A stretch of DNA of 64,000 bases from assembly GCA_027491235.1 (NCBI GenBank), contig JAIXWO010000026.1:124001-188000 (forward strand). The letters run 5' to 3'. A program made the translations under genes and the position numbers. This stretch comes from Sphingomonadales bacterium. Lineage in GTDB: Bacteria; Pseudomonadota; Alphaproteobacteria; Sphingomonadales; Sphingomonadaceae. The notes under the pieces are model-generated. The model saw only the letters and a program-made list of their open reading frames with translations, searched no databases and was not told where the DNA came from. Of the stretch, positions 8,840 to 16,104 are shown one piece after another; position 1 is the stretch's first letter; each line of letters opens with the position of its first letter.

Positions 8840-11356
8840 ATGAAGAAATCCGTATTCCGTACGCATGCATCGCTCGTCACTCTGGCGGTGGCGGCTTTTG
8901 CCGTGCAGCCCGCCGTCGCGCAGGACGCCTCGGATGAAACCGATACCAGCGTCGCTGAGATCGTCGTGACGGGTGTTGCCAAGGCAACCAACCGCCTCGA
9001 CACCAGCGTCTCGGTCAGCGCCCTTGACGTCGAGAGCGTCGCCAATGTTGCACCGCGCGGCACGGCGGAAATCTTCCGTCGTTTGCCCGGTATCCGCGCT
9101 GAGTCTTCGGCTGGCGGCGGCAACTCCAACATGCAGGTCCGCGGCCTTCCCGCCGTCACCGGTGGTGCGCAGTTCATCTCGCTTCAGGAAGATGGCTTGC
9201 CCGTCCTGTTGTTCGGCGATCACAACTTTGCGCCTGCGGATGGCTTTGTGAAGGTGGACGCGACGCTCGCCCGTATTGAATCGGTGCGCGGCGGCAGCGC
9301 AGCGACGCTGACCACCAACGGCAATGGTGCCATCATCAACCTCATCAACAAGACGGGGAAGACCGAAGGCGGCAGCATCCAGTTCATGAAGGGCGTGGAC
9401 TATAAGGACACGCGCGTCGACGCCGAATATGGCGCCAGCCTTGCCGATGATCTCTACTTCCATCTTGGCGGCCATTATCAGATTGGCGGCGACATTCGGA
9501 ATGCAGGCTTCAATGCGGTTGACGGCGGCAAGTTCCGTGCGAGCCTGACCAAGGAATTCGATGGCGGCTTCGTGCGTGTCTATGGTCAGGTCATCGACAA
9601 GAAAGACGCGACCTACATGCCGCAGACGGTGCGCATCACCGAAGTGGCCGGTTCGGTTGCAGCAGTAGCGGCAGGGGCTGCCAATTACGGCAAGACGCTG
9701 GGTGTTCTCACCAACAGCCTGCCCGGCCTAAACGCCGCGACGCAGACGCTTCATAGCCCGAACCTCATCAGCTTCCCGATCGTCGATCCGAGCGGAAACC
9801 TGATCTACAGTGATCTGCGCAATGGCATCCACACCAAATCGCAGACCATCGGTGGCGAATTTGAATTTGATCTCGGGGCTGGCCTCACCGTCAACAACAA
9901 GATCCGCTACGCCAACCAGAACGGTCGCTTCGTGGCGCCGTTCACCCATGCGGCCAACGCTGCCGACCGCTATTTGTCGACCAATTTTGGTCCCGGCGCG
10001 ACGGCTGTGTTCTTCAATGGCCCGAATGCGGGTAAGCCTGTAAACTCGGCCTCGCTTCTCGCGCTGACGGGCAACAACCTCATCACCGAAGTCGCCCTGT
10101 TTGACACTGAATTGAACGATATGGGCAATTTCGTGAACGACCTGCGCGTGACCAAGACGTTTGAAACAGCGGGTGGCGACATCACGGCGTCGGCGGGCTA
10201 TTTCAAGATGGTCCAGAACTTCAAGCAGACCTGGCATTGGGGCCGGATGCTCGTGTCCACGCAGGACGATGCCGCGATCATCAACGTCCCCGGTTTCACC
10301 GAAGCGGGTGTCTACACCTATAACGGCGCGTTCGGCGGTTGCTGCAACATCCTTTGGGACATGCAGGCAGATGTGGACGCCGTTTATGGCGGCCTGAACG
10401 CGACATTTGGCGCGATCAATCTCGACGGTTCACTGCGCCGCGAGACGATGCACTATAGCGGCTTTGCGCAGTTCAGCTCGGCCCGCAATGTCGACGTGAA
10501 CAAGAATGGCAGCATCGGCCCGGCGGAAATCGGCGTGCCGATCAACGATCCGGCCACGCGCGGCACGATTGGGGACAGCCTGTCGGGCACGTCCTACTCG
10601 TTCGGTGCCAACTACAAGATCAACGATGATCTGGCCGTGTTCAGCCGCTACAGCCGCGGCACGACCTGGAACTTCGACCGTCAGTTCGGGGCTTTCTCGA
10701 ATGCGCAGATCGTGGCACCGGGCCTGCTTCGCAACTCAACCCGTCAGATCGAAGCGGGCGTGAAATGGCGTGAAACGAGCGCATCCATCCCCGGATCGCT
10801 CTCGCTTTATGTGACCTATTTCAACGGTCGTGCGAACCTGCGCAACTTCTCGATCACCACCAACCTCGCGACCGGTGGCATCTACACGTCGAGCGGTGTC
10901 GAGCTTGAGTTCAACTATGACATTGGCGGCTTCAACCTGTTCGGCAACGGTGCCTGGACGGACGCACAGGCCAAGCAGGACTTTAATGATCCGGCGCGCA
11001 ACGGCCTGAAGCCACAGCGTCAGGCGGATTGGGTCTACAACCTTGGCGCGTCCTACACCTTTGCCGAGCGCTTCACGCTGGGCGGTGCGGTCAACGGGAC
11101 GTCCAAGTCCTATGTCGACTTTGAAAACCGCTTCGTGCAGCCGGGCTTCGCCACAGTCACCGCCTTTGCGAACGTGAAGGTCCGTGACAATCTGACCCTG
11201 TCAGTCAATGCGAACAACCTGTTCAACAAGGCTGGCTTTACCGAAGGGGACCAGACCCGCCTGTTCGATACCGATGCCAACGGGGCGTATGATACCTCGA
11301 TTGCCCGTTCGGTCGCCGGACGGACGATCTCGGCTTCGGTTAAGTTCGAGTTTTAA
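8840..11356 (+). CDS. TonB-dependent receptor of the fructan/sucrose locus
   Basis: An 838-residue outer-membrane receptor. The ATG at 8840 follows AGGGGAGAGG and opens a signal peptide (MKKSVFRTHASLVTLAV, cleavage after AVAQ). A TonB box (EIVVTG, about residues 38-43) precedes the plug domain (RRLPGIRAES, MQVRGLP, IESVRGGSA, GAIINLINKTG). A long beta-barrel ends with the terminal aromatic FEF typical of outer-membrane proteins. An upstream in-frame stretch crosses the LacI gene and is not part of the protein. Its LacI operators tie it to sucrose or fructan uptake. Energy would come from a TonB-ExbBD system such as that at 42.5-45 kb. Confidence 0.93.
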   Translation: MKKSVFRTHASLVTLAVAAFAVQPAVAQDASDETDTSVAEIVVTGVAKATNRLDTSVSVSALDVESVANVAPRGTAEIFRRLPGIRAESSAGGGNSNMQVRGLPAVTGGAQFISLQEDGLPVLLFGDHNFAPADGFVKVDATLARIESVRGGSAATLTTNGNGAIINLINKTGKTEGGSIQFMKGVDYKDTRVDAEYGASLADDLYFHLGGHYQIGGDIRNAGFNAVDGGKFRASLTKEFDGGFVRVYGQVIDKKDATYMPQTVRITEVAGSVAAVAAGAANYGKTLGVLTNSLPGLNAATQTLHSPNLISFPIVDPSGNLIYSDLRNGIHTKSQTIGGEFEFDLGAGLTVNNKIRYANQNGRFVAPFTHAANAADRYLSTNFGPGATAVFFNGPNAGKPVNSASLLALTGNNLITEVALFDTELNDMGNFVNDLRVTKTFETAGGDITASAGYFKMVQNFKQTWHWGRMLVSTQDDAAIINVPGFTEAGVYTYNGAFGGCCNILWDMQADVDAVYGGLNATFGAINLDGSLRRETMHYSGFAQFSSARNVDVNKNGSIGPAEIGVPINDPATRGTIGDSLSGTSYSFGANYKINDDLAVFSRYSRGTTWNFDRQFGAFSNAQIVAPGLLRNSTRQIEAGVKWRETSASIPGSLSLYVTYFNGRANLRNFSITTNLATGGIYTSSGVELEFNYDIGGFNLFGNGAWTDAQAKQDFNDPARNGLKPQRQADWVYNLGASYTFAERFTLGGAVNGTSKSYVDFENRFVQPGFATVTAFANVKVRDNLTLSVNANNLFNKAGFTEGDQTRLFDTDANGAYDTSIARSVAGRTISASVKFEF

Positions 11357-11370
11357 AGAGACTCTCCTGC

Positions 11371-11433
11371 CAGAGCCCCGGCAGCGGGGCTCTGGGAAAT
11401 TGCGGCGCCGGGGGAAACTCCGGCGCCGTCTTT
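11371..11433. terminator. Double hairpin terminator between convergent genes
   Basis: Two strong stems lie back to back. CAGAGCCCC (11371-11379) pairs with GGGGCTCTG (11386-11394). CGGCGCCGG (11403-11411) pairs with CCGGCGCCG (11420-11428), followed by TCTTT. They separate the TonB-receptor gene from the convergent aminotransferase gene and probably terminate transcription from the left. The U-tract is short. Confidence 0.6.
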
Positions 11434-12607
11434 ATGTGCCGTTGGCCACTCGGAACGCCGCCATCCGCGCAACGGCTGTGTCGATCATCTCCGGGCTTTT
11501 GCAATGGCATAGCCGGACGATGGAGGAGGGGCTGCCGTCGTCAAACAAGGCAGACACGGGAATGCTGGCAACGCCCGCCTCGTGGATGGCGCGGTCCGCA
11601 AAGGTCACGTCATCAAGCGCAAGGCCAGAGGCTGCAAGGTCGATACAGGTGAACCAGGTTGCGACCCCCGGCAGCACGGCAAAGCCGGCCTGGACCAGCC
11701 CGTCATTCAACTGTTGGCGGGAGGCCGCCCAGCCTGCTGTCCGGCTGTCGATAAGCGTATCGTCGGTCAGACCCTCGGCGACGGCATATTGCAGGGCAGG
11801 CGGTGTCGTGAAGGTTAGAAACTGATGCGCACGGGCGGCCATCCTCGCCATCTCCGGTGCGGCGCACATCCACCCGATTTTCCATCCCGTCACGCCAAAA
11901 ATCTTGCCGGCTGATCCGATCTTGAGGGTGCGGTCCCCCATGCCGGGATACGTCAGCAGGGAGCGGTGCGGCTGCCCGTCAAAACGGACCTGTTCCCACA
12001 CCTCATCACAGATGGCGACAAGGTCATGCCTGACACAGATGTCCGCCAGCATGGCAAGTTCGGTGTCGCTGGCGACAGATCCAGTCGGGTTGAGCGGATC
12101 ATTGAGGATGAGGACGCGTGTGCGCGCCGTGATCGCGCGCGCAATCGCCTCTTGCTCATAGCGCCAGTCGGGCGGGGCGAGGCGCACAAAGACCGGCGTC
12201 GCGCCGCAGCGGCGGATCATCGGCGCATAAGCATCATAGGCCGGTTCAAAGACGATCACTTCATCGCCCGGCTGGACCAGAGCAAGAAGAGCGGCGGCAA
12301 CTGCCTCGGTCGCGCCGGAGGTGATGATCACCTGCTCGCGGGAGAGCGATAGGCCCTGACGCCGCGTATAGAAGGCCGCAATAGCATCCCGCAGTTCCGG
12401 AACGCCTACCATAGGCGGATATTGGTTGGAACGTTCCGCCAGCGCACGGGAGGCGGCAGCGATCAGCTCGGGCGGGCCCTGATCATCGGGAAACCCCTGA
12501 CCGAGGTTGATCGCGCCCAATTCACGCGACAGGCCCGACATCTTTTCAAAGATGGTCGTGGCCATGCCCGCATAGACGGGATGGTAGCGTTGCCTGTCTA
12601 CTGCCAT
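11432..12607 (-). CDS. Class I/II PLP-dependent aminotransferase
   Basis: A 391-residue fold-type I aminotransferase. Motifs are GQGFPDDQGP near residue 40, NPTG (about 173-176), the pyridine-contacting Asp in CDEVWE (about 201), and the PLP lysine in SAGKIFGVTGWK (Lys235). It most resembles the methionine/kynurenine aminotransferase branch (YbdL-like), judged by the N-terminal FEKMSGL and GQGFPD motifs. The substrate is probably an aromatic or sulphur 2-oxo acid but is not settled by sequence. It lies 14 bp after the yghU-like gene on the same strand, which suggests one operon. Confidence 0.85.
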   Translation of the reverse strand: MAVDRQRYHPVYAGMATTIFEKMSGLSRELGAINLGQGFPDDQGPPELIAAASRALAERSNQYPPMVGVPELRDAIAAFYTRRQGLSLSREQVIITSGATEAVAAALLALVQPGDEVIVFEPAYDAYAPMIRRCGATPVFVRLAPPDWRYEQEAIARAITARTRVLILNDPLNPTGSVASDTELAMLADICVRHDLVAICDEVWEQVRFDGQPHRSLLTYPGMGDRTLKIGSAGKIFGVTGWKIGWMCAAPEMARMAARAHQFLTFTTPPALQYAVAEGLTDDTLIDSRTAGWAASRQQLNDGLVQAGFAVLPGVATWFTCIDLAASGLALDDVTFADRAIHEAGVASIPVSALFDDGSPSSIVRLCHCKSPEMIDTAVARMAAFRVANGT

Positions 12608-12621
12608 CCCGCCGCTCTTGG

Positions 12622-13530
12622 TCAGATGCGCTTGCCGTCGCGGGCGATGACCATGTCTTCGCGGTTATTGTCAAAATCGCTCGCGTCATGGCGTTCGCGC
12701 AGTTGGGTTTCCGGCTGGCCGAAGGTGCGGTTGACCATGCGGCCACGGATGACGGCGGGGCGCTTGCCGACCTCTGTCACCCAGCGGTCGAGATGGGTGT
12801 ATTCCTTCACGTTCAGGAATTCCTGCGCGTTGTAGGCTTCACGCATGATGGAGCCATACCAGGGCCAGATGGCCATATCGGCAATCGTGTAATCGTCGCC
12901 GACCATGTATTTGTTGGTGGCAAGATGCGTGTCGAGCACGTGCAGTTGACGCTTGGTCTCCATGGCGAACCGGTCAATCGGGTACTGCATCTTGAACGGT
13001 GCATAAGCATAGAAATGGCCAAGGCCACCGCCGACATAGGGGGCCGACGCCATTTGCCACATCAGCCAGTTCATCGTCTCTGCGCGCTTGTGCGTTTCGG
13101 TTGGCAGGAAATGGCCGAACTTTTCCGCAAGGTAGAAGAGCATCGAGCCGCTTTCAAACAGGCGGACGGGCGGGCTGACACTATGGTCCATCATCGCCGG
13201 GATTTTCGAGTTCGGATTGATCGCCACAAAGTCGCTGCCGAACTGGTCTCCCGTTCCGATCATGATCATCCAGGCGTCATATTCCGCTGCGGTCACGCCA
13301 AGCGCGAGCAGCTCTTCGAGCATGATCGTGACCTTGACGCCATTGGGTGTGCCCATGGAATAGAGCTGCAGGGGATGCTTGCCGATCGGCAATTCCTTGT
13401 CGTGCGTCGCGCCGGAAATGGGGCGGTTGATGTTTGCAAAGGCGCCGCCATTGGCTGTGTCCCAGACCCAGACCTTTGGCGGGACATAGCCCGGTGGCTG
13501 GTTGTTCGCGGGATCGGGTTGGTCGGCCAT
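12622..13530 (-). CDS. yghU: YghU-like glutathione S-transferase family protein
   Basis: A 302-residue protein. The ATG at 13530 was chosen because GTGGAGG lies 10 bp upstream; 11 further in-frame codons upstream have no ribosome site. A long N-terminal extension (PPGYVPPKVWVWD) precedes the thioredoxin-fold GST domain (IGKHPLQLYSMGTPNGVK, SKIPAM, FESGSMLFYLAEKFG) and the helical C-terminal domain (VGDDYTIADMAIWPWYG). The extension and W-D/N-G-F/A pattern are typical of YghU/YfcG-type proteins, which bind two glutathiones and reduce disulfides. No catalytic cysteine is needed in that group. It is followed by an aminotransferase gene. Confidence 0.85.
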   Translation of the reverse strand: MADQPDPANNQPPGYVPPKVWVWDTANGGAFANINRPISGATHDKELPIGKHPLQLYSMGTPNGVKVTIMLEELLALGVTAAEYDAWMIMIGTGDQFGSDFVAINPNSKIPAMMDHSVSPPVRLFESGSMLFYLAEKFGHFLPTETHKRAETMNWLMWQMASAPYVGGGLGHFYAYAPFKMQYPIDRFAMETKRQLHVLDTHLATNKYMVGDDYTIADMAIWPWYGSIMREAYNAQEFLNVKEYTHLDRWVTEVGKRPAVIRGRMVNRTFGQPETQLRERHDASDFDNNREDMVIARDGKRI

Positions 13531-13642
13531 GTCGTCTATCCTCCACTTGGCGCGCCATCGCACGGGCGCAGTCGAGCAATGCTATGCCATCTTGCAGTCG
13601 GGAGTTCCACCGCGATTGGCGGCAGATTTCGTTTCTGGCGGC

Positions 13643-14869
13643 TTAGCCCTGCTGCCAGCTGCCCAGCGAGGTGAAACGCACCGCGCTTTCAGGGAAGGTC
13701 ATCACCAGCCGCGCGCCGCGCGCATCGGGGTTAGAGACGAGGTCCAGCGTTCCACCGACCTTCTCAACCAATTGGCGGCACATGTGGAGGCCAATGCCGT
13801 TGCCTTCCTCTCCCTGCTTAGAGGTGGCAAAGGGGCTGAACAGCTTGTCGGCAATCTCAGGCGAGATGCCGGCACCATCATCGATGATGGACACCGCAAG
13901 GCTGCCGGTGCCGATGCGTTTCACGGCGATATCAATGCGTCCGCGCGTCACCAGATGTTTGGCGCGTGCCTCGGCGATGGCCTGCACAGCATTTCGGATG
14001 CCGTTGAGCATGATCAGCTCGAACGACAGCCGCGAAAAGCCGAGGATTGTTGCGTGCTCGGGGATCGCGGTTTCGCCATATTGAATGTCGTCGCGGACGA
14101 GGAGGCCAGCGGCTTGCGACTGGGCAGCGCGGATGGCAGCTTCCAGATCAAACTCGGCAGTGGCGTCCGCCTCCGCCTTGGCATGGGCGAGCATCTTGCC
14201 TGTGATGTTCCGGGCGCGCTCCACCTGTTCGAGGATTTTGTCGAACTTTTCGAGCGCCTTTTCGCTGCGGGTGTCGGTTTGTCCGACGAGCCGCAGCTTC
14301 CCGTTTTCTGCTGCAAAGGCGATGGTGGCTAGCGGCTGCTTGAGTTCATGGCTCAGCGTGGAAGCCATAGCGCCCAGCTGCGTCAGCCGGTCATCCCGCG
14401 GCGCATCCCGTCGCCCTTCCGCACGGCGCATTTCGATCACGCTGCCGGAACGCCACTGGCCCGGGCCAGTATTGCCGCTGGCAAACAGTCCGCACCATTT
14501 GGGGCCTGCCGGGGTCTCTGCCCAAAAGCAGTTTGCCAAAAGCTGATCTGAGCGGGAATCCTCAAAGGTGCGCGCATCAACGCCGCGAATGGACCATTCG
14601 GCGATATGAGGAACGTCCCCTTCACCCCGAACGGTCATACTGACGCGTTCACGCACAGGATCCCAGCGGACATCTTCTCCGGCAATAACGGCACCGGCGC
14701 CATGCATCGCACGCATGGTGGAGAGCGTCAGGCGCTCGCTTCGGGTGGGGATGCCGGTCAACTGCCGGATCCGCTGGGTGATGAGCGCCCGAAATTCCCG
14801 CAGCAGGACAGACACCGGCGCCTGCTGGCCGATGGCTGTCCTGTTATCCTGCTTTCGCGTTGCGCCCAT
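13643..14869 (-). CDS. Soluble sensor histidine kinase
   Basis: A 408-residue kinase with no membrane segment. The first 160 residues form an unrecognised, possibly PAS-like input region. The H-box STLSHELKQPLATI carries the phosphoacceptor His174. The ATPase domain follows with the N-box (NGIRNAVQAI), G1 (DDGAGIS) and G2 (GNGIGLHM). The H-box type H-E-L-K-Q-P-L is that of NtrB/FixL-like HPK4 kinases. The start could be the ATG at 14869 or the one at 14893, which overlaps the stop of the upstream response regulator; neither has a strong ribosome site, so coupled translation is likely. Partner: the REC/MarR-like regulator directly upstream. Being cytosolic, it must sense an internal signal or a protein partner. 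Confidence 0.88.
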   Translation of the reverse strand: MGATRKQDNRTAIGQQAPVSVLLREFRALITQRIRQLTGIPTRSERLTLSTMRAMHGAGAVIAGEDVRWDPVRERVSMTVRGEGDVPHIAEWSIRGVDARTFEDSRSDQLLANCFWAETPAGPKWCGLFASGNTGPGQWRSGSVIEMRRAEGRRDAPRDDRLTQLGAMASTLSHELKQPLATIAFAAENGKLRLVGQTDTRSEKALEKFDKILEQVERARNITGKMLAHAKAEADATAEFDLEAAIRAAQSQAAGLLVRDDIQYGETAIPEHATILGFSRLSFELIMLNGIRNAVQAIAEARAKHLVTRGRIDIAVKRIGTGSLAVSIIDDGAGISPEIADKLFSPFATSKQGEEGNGIGLHMCRQLVEKVGGTLDLVSNPDARGARLVMTFPESAVRFTSLGSWQQG

Positions 14870-14876
14870 CAGATCG

Positions 14877-15782
14877 TCAGATGATTGGCGCATTCTCGGC
14901 GCTGGCGAGCATCGCAAGCATCCGCTTTGATGCATCCTCGGTCAACGCAACAAAGATTCGGCGGGCATCCGTCGGATCCGTCCAGCGCTTCAACAGGCCG
15001 CGATCAGAAAGTTCGCGGATTTTGCGGATGGCGGTGGATGCCGGCACTGACGCCGCGATCGCGACGCTCGTCACTGATTCCTGACGGTTTTCAACGTGCG
15101 CTGCCGTCAGTTCCAGAAGGATGTCCCACGACGGATCGGAGAACAGATCCCCTTCAAAATACTTCTGACGGTTGCGGCGCGCCTTGATGATCGATTTGAG
15201 AACGGCAGGATGCACCGAATTCGGGTTCCGGATCGATGCGGCCACATCTTCATCAGATGTCGTCGTTTCTTTATCCTGAAGACCCAACTTGCCCATCAGC
15301 GCGTTCAAGGACTCCTGAATGCTCGCGACCGATTCGACGACCTTGGTGTCCGAATTTGCCTGTGCCTGTCCGGCCAACCGTTCGCTGGCGCGGCTCAAAG
15401 CGGCCTCGTACATTTCACGGGAAACTGGCTTGCTTAGGAAATCGACGAATCCATCCTGCATTGCCTGCACGGCGAGTTCGATTGAGGGGTAGCCCGTCAA
15501 CAAAATGCCGACAAAATTGCGGCCATTCCGGTTCATTTCACCGAGGGATTTGATCAAATCAAGGCCATTTCCTGAAGGAAGTGACCAATCGGAAATGACC
15601 AAATTGATGTCGTGGTGCCCGTGGAAGACGGCCTTGGCTTCTTCAGCCGTAGTTGCGGTTCGGCAGCTATAGCCCAACGCATCAAGGAGGTCCGCCTGCT
15701 CGACAAGCAGATCCTTATCGTCATCAACAAGAAGGATATTGAGCGCCATCTCTTGAGAGGGCTTGATAGTTTCTTTCAACAT
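14877..15782 (-). CDS. Response regulator with REC and MarR-like winged-helix output
   Basis: A 301-residue protein starting at the ATG at 15782, preceded by CAGGAC. The REC domain spans about residues 14-135: acidic pair in VDDDKD, phosphoacceptor Asp65 in ISDWSLPSG, LLTGYP, and Lys in SKPVS. A linker rich in Gln/Ser/Glu leads to a C-terminal winged helix (about 215-295). That helix ends with LSDRGLLKRWTDPTDARRIFVALTEDA, the wing signature of MarR-family DNA-binding domains. MarR-type output on a REC domain is uncommon next to OmpR, NarL or NtrC types. The stop overlaps the start region of the kinase, forming one operon. The 25-bp palindrome at 15917-15941, upstream of this gene, is a candidate target. 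Confidence 0.85.
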   Translation of the reverse strand: MLKETIKPSQEMALNILLVDDDKDLLVEQADLLDALGYSCRTATTAEEAKAVFHGHHDINLVISDWSLPSGNGLDLIKSLGEMNRNGRNFVGILLTGYPSIELAVQAMQDGFVDFLSKPVSREMYEAALSRASERLAGQAQANSDTKVVESVASIQESLNALMGKLGLQDKETTTSDEDVAASIRNPNSVHPAVLKSIIKARRNRQKYFEGDLFSDPSWDILLELTAAHVENRQESVTSVAIAASVPASTAIRKIRELSDRGLLKRWTDPTDARRIFVALTEDASKRMLAMLASAENAPII

Positions 15783-16104
15783 AACGTCCTGTTCACCCCA
15801 CCGTAAATTGATCGCCTGGACGCGATCTGTCTCATCGTGGTCCGATCTCCACTCCCTAGAACGGTCCCGATTCCTTAGGAGTTACTGGCTTTCGGTGCTT
15901 TGGCGAAACGGAGATAGTGCCAGATTGCAGCAATTTGGCACAGTTCCCTTAAAGCAATGTTAAGACTTTAGTGACCCCAGCATGCTAAGAGGCAGATCGC
16001 CATCCGCAGTGCTTTCAGCCGGTTTGGTAAGGTGTGAAGGGTAGGCGTCTGCTGCCGTTAACATCATAGAATTTGGGGTGCCGTAGCACCGGTGGGAAAG
16101 TCGA
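15783..16104. other. Spacer between divergent two-component operons
   Basis: This 322-bp non-coding spacer holds the control elements of both operons. Its main visible content is a 25-bp palindrome at 15917-15941. TTGGCA (15935-15940), followed 17 bp later by TGTTAA, could be a rightward promoter, but this is weak. No tRNA, small RNA or convincing small gene was seen. Confidence 0.5.
15917..15941. promoter_or_regulatory. 25-bp near-perfect palindrome, candidate operator
   Basis: GTGCCAGATTGC (15917-15928) and GCAATTTGGCAC (15930-15941) form an inverted repeat around a single central A, with 11 of 12 positions complementary. It sits midway between divergent two-component operons. Because one of the flanking regulators has a MarR-like domain, and MarR proteins bind such symmetrical sites, autoregulation is a reasonable guess. 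Confidence 0.6.

Noticed and set aside
15783-16104. Possible sigma-54 promoter (TGGCAC at 15936)
   Set aside because: The -12 GC element is missing at the right distance; TGGCAC is part of the palindrome arm.
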